From contig JBCDDC010000005.1 in assembly GCA_039180675.1 (NCBI GenBank), forward strand, positions 1 to 64,000: DNA of 64,000 nt, given 5' to 3'. Position numbers and translations under genes: made by a program. Positions 1-9,300 of the stretch are shown in pieces. Positions within the stretch are counted from its first letter, which is position 1. Each line of letters opens with the position of its first letter. The DNA is from Thermohalobaculum sp039180675. GTDB lineage: Bacteria; Pseudomonadota; Alphaproteobacteria; Rhodobacterales; Rhodobacteraceae. The notes beneath the pieces were generated by a model, which was not told the DNA's origin, did not search any database, and saw only the letters and a list, made by a program, of their open reading frames with translations.

Positions 1-782
1 GCTACCAACCCCCAGCCCCAGAAGCGATTGTCCCGGCTGATCTGGCCTCCAATATGTGGAGGTTCCAGCCAGATCAGCCTTCCACCGGGAGCAGCGCCAT
101 GCTTACATAACGAGTGGCTGCGCTGTCGGGGTCTCGTCACTACGTCTCTCCATCGCAAAGCTAGAATTTCGCCGCGTCGCATCCCTGTTTCTACAGCAAA
201 CACGATGATCTCTCTGAGGCAAGGAGTGCTTGTGCAAGAGGCACCGGATAACAAACGTTCGAACTCGTCTCCTTCCAGCCGCCGATTTCTAGCGTCTCTT
301 ACTCGCGGCATTGAAAGGTTAGAGACTGGGTTGGCGATCTGCATGCCCCACTCTTTGCAGGCCAACTCGAAAATTCGGTGGAAGACAGAAAGCTCTCGTT
401 TCACCGAAGCTGGAGCCATGCCAGATTCAAGACGATTGTCTCGATACTCCGCGAAATCTATAGTTCTGATCACAGATAGTTTCTTATCAGCCAAAGGTTC
501 TGCGAGCATCTTGCTAAGCCAATATGGTTCTCCCGACTTGCGCGCTTTCTTCTTTGGTATCTCTTCAAGCAGGTATCGGCTTAGGAGCTCTCTGAAGATC
601 GCTGGTTGGGTGTTGTCGATTGGTTTGGGCTCATGGATCCTGCCGAGTTCTAGCCCGGTCTCTGCTTGTCGGGCCCACTGTTTCGCTGCTGTCTTTGTGT
701 CGAAAGATCGGGAGAGCGGTTTGTGACCTTTTCTTCTGATCTGTACCTGCCACTTCCCGTTGCGTTGTCTTATCGAAGCCAT
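1..782 (-). CDS. Tyrosine recombinase (phage/ICE integrase), partial, 3' part altered
   Basis: The reading frame is open from an ATG at 782 to the window edge (260 codons). The N-terminus (MASIRQRNGKWQVQIRRKG) is the Arm/AP2-like DNA-binding start typical of element integrases. A SAM-like core-binding region follows (about residues 55-165), then the catalytic domain begins with TGMRRGEILALRW, whose first Arg (about 202) is the first catalytic residue. Beyond position about 145 the translation no longer looks like an integrase: no HxxR or Tyr motif is seen, and the DNA there holds a 12-bp inverted repeat. The gene may therefore be interrupted or rearranged at its 3' end. It lies next to a tRNA-Ala fragment and points away from it, as expected for the integrase of a tRNA-targeting element. 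Family call firm; intactness doubtful. Confidence 0.75.
   Translation of the reverse strand, partial: MASIRQRNGKWQVQIRRKGHKPLSRSFDTKTAAKQWARQAETGLELGRIHEPKPIDNTQPAIFRELLSRYLLEEIPKKKARKSGEPYWLSKMLAEPLADKKLSVIRTIDFAEYRDNRLESGMAPASVKRELSVFHRIFELACKEWGMQIANPVSNLSMPRVRDARNRRLEGDEFERLLSGASCTSTPCLREIIVFAVETGMRRGEILALRWRDVVTRPRQRSHSLCKHGAAPGGRLIWLEPPHIGGQISRDNRFWGWGLV
35..79. repeat. 12-bp perfect inverted repeat inside the altered integrase end
   Basis: GGCTGATCTGGC at 35-46 is exactly complementary to GCCAGATCAGCC at 68-79. The spacer contains a smaller CTCCA/TGGAG stem. The structure sits where the integrase homology has already stopped and has no T-run, so it is not a normal terminator. It may belong to a second mobile element inserted into the integrase gene. 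Confidence 0.5.
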
Positions 783-855
783 CGTGTTGGTTCCCGTCAC
801 TTGTGACAATGTGTGACGAGCACAGGCCAAGTAAGGCTAAGCCATTGAAATCATT

Positions 856-915
<60 letters not shown>

Positions 916-931
916 CGTTCCTCGATCCGTG

Positions 932-958
932 AAAAAGGGCCCAAAGCGGGCCCCTTTT
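932..958. terminator. Bidirectional Rho-independent terminator
   Basis: AAAGGGCCC and its partner GGGCCCCTTT form a GC-rich stem with A's on one side and TTTT on the other. It sits between the tRNA-Ala fragment (+) and the DUF992 gene (-) and can serve both. Confidence 0.8.
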
Positions 959-979
959 ATACTTTTGGCAGGGCGTGGG

Positions 980-1441
980 TTACTTCAACTCGAAGCTCTG
1001 CACGCCTAGTGATGCTCCGGCTCCGACGATGCCGGAGACGCTGACAGGTTGCAGCGAGATCGAGTTCTCGCTTCCACCGACCAGAATCTTTGCGCCCATA
1101 CCGGCGCCAAGCGAAACCTCGGCCGAGCCGCCCACATAGGTGCCCGACAGCGCGCCGGGGAGCTTCGCGAACCTGGCGGGCGCAACAACGCCCCAGACGA
1201 TGGTGAAGTCTTGCTTCACTTGGAGATCGAGGCCGTAGCTCTTGATCTGCCCGATATAGAGCTCGGGATCGCCCTCGGCTGGGGCGAAGTTGCAGGTGAA
1301 TTCTTCTTTCGAGTAGACGATGTTGTTGGAGACATCCGTCAGCTCGCAGGTGAGAAGCCCGACCTCGACGCCCTGGGCGAAGGCGGCGGAGGTGGACAGC
1401 ACTGTGACGGCTGCGGCGGCCAGGAGAGTGGTGGATTTCAT
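980..1441 (-). CDS. DUF992 family secreted protein
   Basis: This encodes 153 residues with a clear Sec signal peptide: MKS, a hydrophobic core to about residue 20, then an AFA-Q cleavage site. The mature part is small, beta-rich and glycine-rich, with two cysteines (CEL and TCNF). The layout matches the DUF992 family, common in alphaproteobacteria and of unknown function; it is expected to be periplasmic. The start ATG at 1441 follows an AGGAGC ribosome-binding site. It ends just before the shared terminator at 932-958. It is monocistronic and is the first host gene beyond the tRNA-Ala att site. Confidence 0.8.
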   Translation of the reverse strand: MKSTTLLAAAAVTVLSTSAAFAQGVEVGLLTCELTDVSNNIVYSKEEFTCNFAPAEGDPELYIGQIKSYGLDLQVKQDFTIVWGVVAPARFAKLPGALSGTYVGGSAEVSLGAGMGAKILVGGSENSISLQPVSVSGIVGAGASLGVQSFELK

Positions 1442-1725
1442 TATTCATGCTCCTTAGGTTTTTGCGATTGGTGGGTCGCTGTTCTGAACCGGATAACACG
1501 CGGTCGAACGGGAGCTTTGAAGGCTGGGGTCGTCCCGCGGGAACTATCTAATCGCCACCAACACAATGCAGGATTTTATGCTGAAACTCGCCGATCCGTC
1601 TTTCAGGATCATGCGGGCCTGTTGGATTTCTGCCTTCGTTGACCGTGTGGATGGAGCGCTGCTTGCCAACGGCGCGCGCCATATGCTCGAATAATCGCCG
1701 CGAAACAGGCGATGACGAGGGCAGT

Positions 1726-3165
1726 ATGGCGGATCCGTTTGATCTGGTTATCCGGGGCGGGCGGGTCGTGACACCCGGCGGCGTGATCGAGGCGGATGTG
1801 GCGGTCGCCGGAGAGCGGATAGCCATGGTCGGATCGAACCTCACCGGCGGTGTCGAGATAAATGCAACGGGACGCTGGGTGATGCCGGGTGGCGTCGACC
1901 CGCATTGCCATATCGAGCAGATGTCCGGCATGGGCGTGATGAACGCCGACACGTTCGAGACGGCAACCAAATCGGCGGCGATGGGGGGTACGACCTCGCT
2001 GATCAGTTTTGCAGCGCAAGCACATGAGCAGCCGCTGGCCGAGGCCGTTGAGGACTATACGGCCCGGGCCAAGCGGGGCGCGATGGTGGACCATGCCTTT
2101 CACCTGAGCATCTCTGATACCTCGGTGGACGGGTTCTTCGATGATCTGGGGAAGCTGGTTGAGACCGGCCATCGCTCGATCAAGGTCTTCACAACCTACA
2201 ACATCAAGCTGGAGGACCGGGCGATCCTCGACATCCTCGCAGCAGCCAAGGCCCATGGCGCGCTGGTCTGTGTGCATGCGGAGAATGACGGGTTGATCGG
2301 CTGGACCAAGGAGGCGCTGGTGGATGCAGGCCTCACCCGGCCCGAGCATCACGCCGTCTCCCACCCCCGGCTGGCCGAGATCGAGGCCGTGGAACGGATG
2401 TGCCGTTTCGCCGAGTTCTTCGCGACGCCGGTCATGCTCTTCCACATCTCGACCGCGGAGGCGCTGGAGGCGATCCGCTCCGCCCGCGCGCGGGGGGTTC
2501 CGATCTGGGCGGAGACCTGCCCGCATTACCTCTTCATGACGGCCAACGTGCTGAAGCGCGACGGGATCGAGGGGGCGAAATGGATGTGCTCGCCGCCGCA
2601 GCGAACCGTTGGCGATCAGGAGGCGCTGTGGGGCGCGCTGGAGATGGGTGACCTGCAGGTCGTCTCTTCCGACCACGCGCCCTATCGCTTTGATGAGACG
2701 GGCAAACTGCGCGCCGGGCCTGAGCCTGAGTTCCCCCAGATCGCCAATGGGTTACCGGGGCTTGAGACACGGCTCGCGCTGCTCTTCGACGCCATGGTGG
2801 TGGGAGAGCGGCTGGGGCCGCAAGCCTTCGCCCGCCTCACAGCCAGCGAACCGGCCCGGATCTATGGCCTGCCGCGCAAGGGCCAGATCGCGGCCGGTTT
2901 CGACGCCGATATCGCGATCTGGAACCCCGAGGAGAGCCGGATCTTCGGCGCCGACGACTTGCACGACAATGTCGGCTACAACCCGTGGGAGGGGCGCACG
3001 GTGCGAGGTATGGTCGACACCGTCCTCCTGCGCGGCCGTCCAATCGTCCAGGGCGGAGAGTTTCTGGGTGAGCCGGGGCAGGGGGAGTGGCTCCACCGCG
3101 AAAGCCTGGGCGTCGAGGCCCGGATCCAGCCTGCGCCTGAATACATCGCGACAGGGAGGGGCTGA
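1726..3165 (+). CDS. Dihydropyrimidinase / D-hydantoinase family amidohydrolase
   Basis: This 479-residue cyclic amidase is predicted to open hydantoin or dihydropyrimidine-type rings in the cytoplasm. It shows the binuclear zinc set of the family: H60-x-H62, the lysine to be carboxylated at K153 (SIKVFTTYN), His in CVHAEN, His in FHISTAEALE, and Asp in SSDHAPY. Length is typical for dihydropyrimidinases. I chose the ATG at 1726 (MADPFDLVIRGG) because family homology starts there; an upstream in-frame ATG at 1639 would add 29 non-family residues. It is the first gene of a tight run with a VOC protein and a hydantoin racemase, which points to hydantoin-like amides, but the true substrate cannot be read from sequence. 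Confidence 0.9.
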   Translation: MADPFDLVIRGGRVVTPGGVIEADVAVAGERIAMVGSNLTGGVEINATGRWVMPGGVDPHCHIEQMSGMGVMNADTFETATKSAAMGGTTSLISFAAQAHEQPLAEAVEDYTARAKRGAMVDHAFHLSISDTSVDGFFDDLGKLVETGHRSIKVFTTYNIKLEDRAILDILAAAKAHGALVCVHAENDGLIGWTKEALVDAGLTRPEHHAVSHPRLAEIEAVERMCRFAEFFATPVMLFHISTAEALEAIRSARARGVPIWAETCPHYLFMTANVLKRDGIEGAKWMCSPPQRTVGDQEALWGALEMGDLQVVSSDHAPYRFDETGKLRAGPEPEFPQIANGLPGLETRLALLFDAMVVGERLGPQAFARLTASEPARIYGLPRKGQIAAGFDADIAIWNPEESRIFGADDLHDNVGYNPWEGRTVRGMVDTVLLRGRPIVQGGEFLGEPGQGEWLHRESLGVEARIQPAPEYIATGRG

Positions 3166-3554
3166 TGCATCCGCCGGGCACCGAAGTTCAGAAGACAATC
3201 ACCTTCTTCTACTACCGCGATCTTCCCGCCGTAATGCGGTTCTATGAGGATGTGATGGGCCTCTCGCTCGCCATCGATCAGGGCTGGTGCAAGATCTACC
3301 ATATCGGCGGCGATGCCCATGTCGGCCTGGTCGATGAGGCGCATGGGATGCACAAGGGGTCAGAGGGCCGGGCCGTGCAGCTTTGTATCCGGGTGGCCGA
3401 TGTGGATGCCTGGTACGCCTATGCGACAGAGCAGGGTGTGGCGAACCTCTCGGAGCTTTTCGTCAATGATCAGATCGGCATCCGCGCCTTCGTTTTCGAC
3501 GATCCGGAGGGCTATCAGATCGAGATCCAGTCGGCGACGCGGCCGGGCGCATGA
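3165..3554 (+). CDS. VOC (glyoxalase/dioxygenase fold) family protein
   Basis: This encodes 129 residues forming one complete vicinal-oxygen-chelate unit of two beta-alpha-beta-beta-beta modules (ITFFYYRDLPAVMRFYEDVMGL and the VQLCIRVADVDAWYAYA half), ending with the usual DPEGYQIEIQ motif. Such proteins bind a metal and act as glyoxalases, epimerases, dioxygenases or binding proteins. The start ATG overlaps the stop of the hydantoinase, so the two are translationally coupled. It also overlaps the racemase by 4 bp. It probably acts on an intermediate of the same pathway; the reaction is unknown. Confidence 0.8.
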   Translation: MHPPGTEVQKTITFFYYRDLPAVMRFYEDVMGLSLAIDQGWCKIYHIGGDAHVGLVDEAHGMHKGSEGRAVQLCIRVADVDAWYAYATEQGVANLSELFVNDQIGIRAFVFDDPEGYQIEIQSATRPGA

Positions 3555-4207
3555 CGCTGATCGTGATCAATCCGAACTCCTCGGAGCATGTGACGGAGGG
3601 GATCGACCGGGCGGTGGAGCCGCTCCGCCGCCTCGGTCATCCGATCCGGTGCGTGACCCTGGCGGAAGGCCCGCCGGGGATCGAGAGCCAGGCACAGGCG
3701 GACGAGACCATCCCGCACATGCTGCGGCTGGCGGCGGGGTTGGAGAACGAGGCGACCGGGTTCGTCATAGCCTGTTTCGGCGACCCGGGGCTGCATGCGC
3801 TGCGCGATCGCACGGACAAGCCTGTCTTCGGCATCCAGGAGTGCGCGGTGCTGACGGCAATGACCAAGGGGCAGAGGTTCGGGGTGATCGCGATCCTCGA
3901 CCGCTCGATCCCGCGCCATCTGCGGAGCTTTGGGGCTATGGGAGTGATGAACCGGTTCGCCGGCGACCGCGCGCTCGACCTCGGGGTCGGCGAGCTCTCG
4001 GACGCCGTCCACACCTATTCCCGGATGGTCGAAGTGGGCGAGGCGCTGCGTGATGAGGACGGGGCCGATACCGTGATCCTAGGCTGCGCCGGAATGGCCG
4101 ATTACCGCGCATCGCTGGAGGCGGATCTCGGCATCCCGGTTATCGACCCCTGCCAGGCGGCTGTTTCGATGGCTGTTGGACAGATCGCGCTGTCGGCGGA
4201 GGGGTGA
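3551..4207 (+). CDS. Aspartate/glutamate/hydantoin racemase family protein
   Basis: This encodes 218 residues of the Asp/Glu racemase superfamily, hydantoin racemase branch (start MTLIVINPNSS). Both catalytic cysteines are present: C75 in IACFGDPG and C179 in LGCAGMAD. It should invert the chiral carbon of a hydantoin-like amide, allowing the neighbouring hydantoinase to use both enantiomers. It overlaps the VOC gene by 4 bp (ATGA). Together with the hydantoinase this is a classical racemase/hydantoinase pair, though no carbamoylase gene is seen nearby. The length is normal for the family. Confidence 0.9.
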   Translation: MTLIVINPNSSEHVTEGIDRAVEPLRRLGHPIRCVTLAEGPPGIESQAQADETIPHMLRLAAGLENEATGFVIACFGDPGLHALRDRTDKPVFGIQECAVLTAMTKGQRFGVIAILDRSIPRHLRSFGAMGVMNRFAGDRALDLGVGELSDAVHTYSRMVEVGEALRDEDGADTVILGCAGMADYRASLEADLGIPVIDPCQAAVSMAVGQIALSAEG

Positions 4208-4210
4208 GAG

Positions 4211-4848
4211 GTGGCCGGTGCTACGATCTGGACCAGCGATTGGCTGATCAACCTCTCGGAATTTCACCTTGTCCGCCTGCGCTGGAAGGATAACGGGTGG
4301 TGGGAGGAGAATAGAAAGGAATACCACAAGTGGAGCGCCGCGATCGGTCTCAACATTATCGACCCAATCGGCTTCCACCGACCTGCCGATCCGGCGGATG
4401 TCCCCGAGAATGCCTACCACACGGGCACGGTGGAGTCGTACCGAGAGGACGACTTCATGCGCATGGATGGAATGCATGTGTTGAGCGCGCGCGGAAGGTG
4501 CTCGAAGAGTATGATCTAGGGGCGACGCAGCTTTTCGACATCAATCTCTATCGAAATCCGACCTTGCCCCTCAAGGACAATCCCTATGCGATCGTGAACT
4601 GCCTCGAGGCCAAGGAGTGCCTGGTTCCCGACCAATCTCCGGTTCGGGCGGTCCGAGGGACCGAGTATTGGCGCTGTTCGCCGCCAAACCTACCCAATCT
4701 GACGGTGAGGGAGAGCGCGTCCGAAGGTGTCGATCTTTGGTATGATCCACTTGTACGCAAGCAGATTTTCTTCTCCGACCGTTTGGCCCGACGCCTGATC
4801 GAGGAGGGCTTCACGGGCATCAATCTCTTTCTGCTGAAGACGATCTGA
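4211..4848 (+). pseudogene. Frameshifted hypothetical gene (possibly Imm11-like)
   Basis: Two overlapping frames look like halves of one protein. The first runs from a GTG at 4211 (WTSDWLINLSEFH) to a stop at 4519. The second takes over near 4478-4490 (ERARKVLEEYDLG) and ends at 4848 (FTGINLFLLKTI). Joining them by a single -1 type shift gives about 212 residues. The C-terminal pattern (QIFFSDRLARRLIEEGFTGI) resembles the end of Imm11-type proteins, but I am not sure of that family. The GTG lies 3 bp after the racemase stop. Either the gene is decayed or the frameshift is a sequencing error. Confidence 0.5.
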
Positions 4849-4900
4849 TCCGTGGTGGGTATCTGGTCGCCTTCAGTCCGTGTCTCGCTCTGAGATCTAC

Positions 4901-4923
4901 TGCCCGGCGGCTGCCACCGGGCA
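4901..4923. repeat. 7-bp hairpin
   Basis: TGCCCGG at 4901-4907 pairs with CCGGGCA at 4917-4923. It lies just left of, and partly overlaps, the larger inverted repeat that follows. Possible transcription end signal of the hydantoinase run, but no T-run follows. Confidence 0.4.
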
Positions 4924-5045
4924 GCGGCCGACCTCCCCCCGGGAGGCCGCTTTGGCGATTCCGCTCGCAGAACGAGAGGCGCTTGTGCTTTGATGCACTG
5001 ACCAGCCGATCCTCTCCCAAGCGGCCTCCAGGTCGGCCGCTGCCC
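4919..5045. repeat. Long inverted repeat upstream of the DapA-like gene
   Basis: The left arm at 4919-4952 and right arm at 5019-5045 are near-perfect reverse complements; the right arm reads AAGCGGCCTCCAGGTCGGCC then GCTGCCC. The left arm carries about 7 extra bases (CCCCCCG) in its middle. The 66-bp loop between the arms shows no gene. It occupies the whole intergenic space between the frameshifted gene and the DapA-family gene and could act as an RNA structure, a terminator or an attenuator. Confidence 0.6.
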
Positions 5046-5071
5046 TCCGCTAAAACTGCAGGAGCCATGCG

Positions 5072-5998
5072 ATGACCCGTCTGCTTGATGAAACCGCCTC
5101 CGGCGTCTTCACCATTGCCGTGACGCCGTTCCTGCCGGATGGGAGGCTGGATCTCGACAGCATTGACCGGATGGTCAATTTCTATGTCGGGAAGGGCGCG
5201 ACCGGGCTCACGATCCTCGGCATGATGGGGGAGGCGGGCAAGCTCTCGGCCGAGGAGAGCCTGACGGTCGTGCGCCGGGTTGTCGGGCGGACCGATTTGC
5301 CGGTGGTCGTCGGTGCCTCGGCTCCTGGGCTAGCGCAGATCAAGGCGCTTAGCGAAGAGGCGATGTCGGCAGGAGCGGTCGGCGTGATGGTGGCCCCGCC
5401 CTGGACGCTCAAGACCGACGCGCAGATCGTCAGCTACTTCCAGAATGTCGCCGATGCGCTCGGCCCGATCCCCTGGGTGTTGCAGGATTTCCCCTTAGCG
5501 ACCAATGTGGTGGTGCCGGTGGAGGTGGTGCTGAAGATCGTCGAGACCTGCCCGACCTGCGTGATGCTGAAGCATGAGGACTGGCCGGGGCTCGACAAGA
5601 TCTCGGCGCTCAGGCGCGAGTCGGATGCGGGGGCGCGGCGGATCTCAATCCTCTGCGGCAATGCCGGGCAGTTCCTGCCTGAAGAGATGGGCCGTGGGGC
5701 CGATGGGGCGATGACCGGGTTTGCTTATCCGGAGATGATGGCCGAGGTTGTCCGGCTCTGGCACGCGGGAGAGCATGACTGGATGCGGGACCTGTTCGAT
5801 GCCTATCTCCCGATGATCCGCTACGAGGCGCAGCCCGGGATGGGGCTGGCGATCCGCAAGCATATCCTGGCGGAGCGGGGGGCGATCGCCCACGCGACCG
5901 TGCGCAAACCCGGCGGGGCGCTGTCTGCCGAGGCGGTCGCGGAACTGGCGGTCCTGATGGCCCGGCAGGAGGCGCGGCTGGCCGCGCTCGACGCCTGA
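5072..5998 (+). CDS. Dihydrodipicolinate synthase (DapA) family lyase/aldolase
   Basis: This 308-residue Schiff-base TIM-barrel enzyme starts GVFTIAVTPFLPDGRLD, has the GMMGEAGKLS substrate loop, and carries the catalytic lysine K167 in VMLKHEDWPG. The family includes DapA, N-acetylneuraminate lyase and many 2-oxoacid aldolases or dehydratases of catabolic pathways. The GMMGE variant of the GTTGE motif and the catabolic context argue against housekeeping lysine synthesis. It lies downstream of the hydantoinase cluster on the same strand but after a 223-bp gap with a large inverted repeat, so it may be separately controlled. It probably cleaves or dehydrates a ring-opened product (inference). 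Confidence 0.8.
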   Translation: MTRLLDETASGVFTIAVTPFLPDGRLDLDSIDRMVNFYVGKGATGLTILGMMGEAGKLSAEESLTVVRRVVGRTDLPVVVGASAPGLAQIKALSEEAMSAGAVGVMVAPPWTLKTDAQIVSYFQNVADALGPIPWVLQDFPLATNVVVPVEVVLKIVETCPTCVMLKHEDWPGLDKISALRRESDAGARRISILCGNAGQFLPEEMGRGADGAMTGFAYPEMMAEVVRLWHAGEHDWMRDLFDAYLPMIRYEAQPGMGLAIRKHILAERGAIAHATVRKPGGALSAEAVAELAVLMARQEARLAALDA

Positions 5999-6335
5999 TT
6001 GCGTTAAATCTGAACGCACCGAAAGGTGTCGTCAGTAATCACCAGTCTCATCTTGAGTGGACGCGGAAGATCTTTGTCGAGCACGGAGGTTGCCGACCCG
6101 CGGTGGACCTGCATATGCGTGATGATCACATCGGTGATCTGCCGGTGGAGACCCTGCGGCAACATGGCTTGGTGCTTTTAAGCTGTTGAATCGCTTCTTT
6201 TCTTTCGCATGGAAGGCGCTCCTACACCCACCGGCTGGAAGAGTTGATCGGCCACCGCCTCTGCTGCCGAACGCCAAGGGTGGCGCGGCCGGAAATTAGC
6301 GCTACTCCTTCTTTCTAAAGAGGGTTGAAAGTAGA
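5999..6335. other. Intergenic region, no gene recognised
   Basis: These 337 bases separate the DapA-family gene from the ABC-like gene. Short frames on both strands lack recognisable domains. The last 30 bases before 6336 (TTTCTAAAGAGGGTTGAAAG) are AT-richer and supply the ribosome-binding site of the next gene. Confidence 0.5.
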
Positions 6336-9300
6336 ATGGACTCTTCAGTTTTCCGGTTCATTTGGCGGAACTCGATGCCGCAGCAGTTCCTGCTGCTCGC
6401 CATAACGCTTTGCTATTTTCCGTTCCTCTACGCCTCGCTCGAGATCCCGAAACTGATCATCAATGACGCGATAGGGGCCGAGACCGAGCGGATCGTGATC
6501 GCTGGCACGGAGGTCACCCAGGTTCACTACCTCTTCGTCCTCTGCTTTGCCTTCCTCGGCGCCGTTCTCGTCAGCGGGCTGATCAAGATGCAGATGAACA
6601 CGATGAAGGGCATCCTGGCGGAGCGGATGCTGCAGAAGCTGCGCCAGCAGCTCATCCGCCGAATCATGCGTTTCAGGCCCTCCTATTTCCGGCAGACCTC
6701 GCAGGGCGAGCTTGTCTCGATGGTCACCAGCGAGGCGGAGCCGCTGGGCGGGCTGATGGGCGACGCGCTGGCGCAGCCGGTCTTCCAGGGCGGCATGATG
6801 CTCACGATCATGGTCTTCCTGTTCGCTCAGAACCCGTGGCTCGGGCTGGCCGCCGTGGCGCTAATCCCGTTGCAGGCCTGGCTGATCCCGATGCTGCAGC
6901 GCCGGATCAACTTGTTGAACAAGGAGCGGGTGCGCACGGTCCGCCGCCTGTCGACCACAATCGGCGAGAGCGCGGCCGGTGCGTCCGAGCTGCGGATCAC
7001 CGGCGGCTGGCGGGTCATGCTCAACCGGGTGGCTCGGCAGTTGGAGGAGCTGTTCTCTATCCGGCTCAAGATCTACCGCCAGAAGTTTTTCATGAAGTTC
7101 ATCAATAACTTCATCGCGCAATGCACGCCTTTCCTATTCTTTCTGATCGGGGGGTATCTCGCGATCCAGGGTGATCTGAGCGTGGGGGCGCTGGTGGCAG
7201 CCCTTGCGGCCTACAAGGATCTCGCCGCGCCCTGGAAGGAGCTGCTGGCGTATTACAACAGTTGCCAGGATATGCGGATCCGCTGGGACACGATCACCGA
7301 GCGGTTCGATCCCTCGGATGCCCTTGGCGATGACCGGCTGACCGTGAGCGGGGCCGAGGCGGAGCGTCTGAACGGCCCAATCTCGTTCTCGGATGTCGCG
7401 TTGGTCGAGCCCGACGGATCGCGGGTTCTGGAGAACATCAACCTGGAGATCCCGGAAGGCGCCTCAGTCGCGATCGAAAGCCGGTCGGCCCGTGAGCGGC
7501 AGGCCTTCGCCCAGCTTCTATCGCGGGAGATTGATCCGACATCGGGCGAGATCCGCATAGGAGACCGCGACCTGCGCGAAATCCCGCAGGACGTGATCTC
7601 CCTAAAGCTCGGCGTGGTCAGCGCGCGGCCCTTTCTGTTCAATGGCACGATCGGAGAAAATATTCTCATCTCGCTCGATCGGCCGGATCTCGCGCCCGAC
7701 CCGCAGATTGCGATTGTCAACGCCGCGCCGCCGAATACCACGGATCCGGCAGCGCACCGGGTCGAACTTGAACATGCCGGAGTGCGTGACGGTGACGAAT
7801 TGCGGGAATGGTGGCATTCCATCACCGAGGTGATGGGGACAGACGATTTCCTGCTGCATCGAAGCCTGGATGCCCGGTTCTCACCCGTCCAGCGGCCGGA
7901 CCTGGCACGCGAGATCTGTGCGCTCAGGCCGATGATGGCCGAGCATCTCGCCAAGGCGGATCTCGCGGACGCGGTCACCGTGTTCGATCCGGAGAAAGTC
8001 CACCCCGGCCTGCCGATCGCGGGGAACCTGATGTTCGCCCTCCCGCGCCGGGTGATCAGTCAGGAACGTCTCGCCCGCAATCCGATCTTCGCCGAGCGGT
8101 TGCGCACTCTAGGGCTCGAAGACGATGTGATGGCATTCGCCCGCGCGATCATGGCTCTGTTCGAGGCGGTCTTCGGCGCGGGCGGCACCAGCCATCCGCT
8201 GTTCCATCAGCTCCGCACCGATGTGGAGCTCTTCAACCGCCTCCTCGATATCGCGCGTAGGGCGGATCAGAAGGGTGTCGCTCAGCTTTCGACCGCCGAT
8301 CGCAAGCTGCTGTTGACCGTGCCGTTCCGGTTCTCCACCGATCAGGTCAACACCGCCTTCCCGGAGGATCTGGAGGCGAAGATTCTCGATCTGCGCCGCA
8401 GCCATGGCGACCGTCTGCTTGCCGAGAGCGAGGCGCTGTTCGCGCGCATCGACCCGGGCGAGGCCTCGGACCAGCTCACGGTTTTGGAGAACCTGCTCTA
8501 CGGCAAGCTGCTCAAGGGCTCCAAGAACAAGGAGCAGTCGGTGCGCAAGATCGTGGCTGAGGTTCTGCGCGAGCACGGCCTCCACAAGGCGATTGCGCAT
8601 CTCATCTATGACGTCGAGACCGGGATCGGCGGAAGCAGCCTGCCGGAGTTCGCCCACGAGAGGATCGCTTTTGTCCGCGCGACTGTGAAGCGGCCGGACC
8701 TTCTGGTGCTCGACCGGCCGCTGGCGAGCCATGCACGGTCTGACCGGATTATGATGCGCCGCCGGCTCCGTACGCTGCTGCCCGAGACAACGATCCTCTT
8801 CATGGAAGACGAGTTCGATGAGGGCGAGGAGTTCGACCTGCGCGTCCGGCTGGAGGACGGTCAGCTCAGCTCGGCACAGCAGCGGGTGCCGGAGCGGGAC
8901 GAGCCCGGTATGACCCAGGATTTGCGGATGAAGATGCGGGTGCTCGAGACCATTCCCGTCTTCCGCGATCTGGAGCGCCAGCAGGTGCGTCTTCTGGCCT
9001 TCGCCTCGACATGGTTCAAGGCGGGCCCGGGCGACCGGGTCTTCAGCGCAGGCGAAGAGCCCGACAGCGCCTATGTCATCGTGCACGGGACTGCGGACCT
9101 GCACTGGAGCTACGCTGCGAGCGATGAGGACGCGCTGACGACCTTCGAACCCGGGAGGTTGATCGGCGACATGTCGGTCATCCGGAACACAAGGCGCGAG
9201 CACGACCTGATCGCGACCTCCGATCTCAAATGCCTCCGGATCGACGGGGACGCCCTCAGATCCGTCATCGAGAACGATCTGAACGTGGCTCTTAGCCTGC

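Noticed and set aside
28..726. Plus-strand frame of 232 codons at the left edge
   Set aside because: It is antisense to the integrase, whose minus-strand translation has recognisable family motifs; the plus frame has none.
1609..2676. Long minus-strand frame of 355 codons opposite the hydantoinase
   Set aside because: Shadow frame of a GC-rich gene; no domain pattern, while the plus strand encodes a full amidohydrolase.
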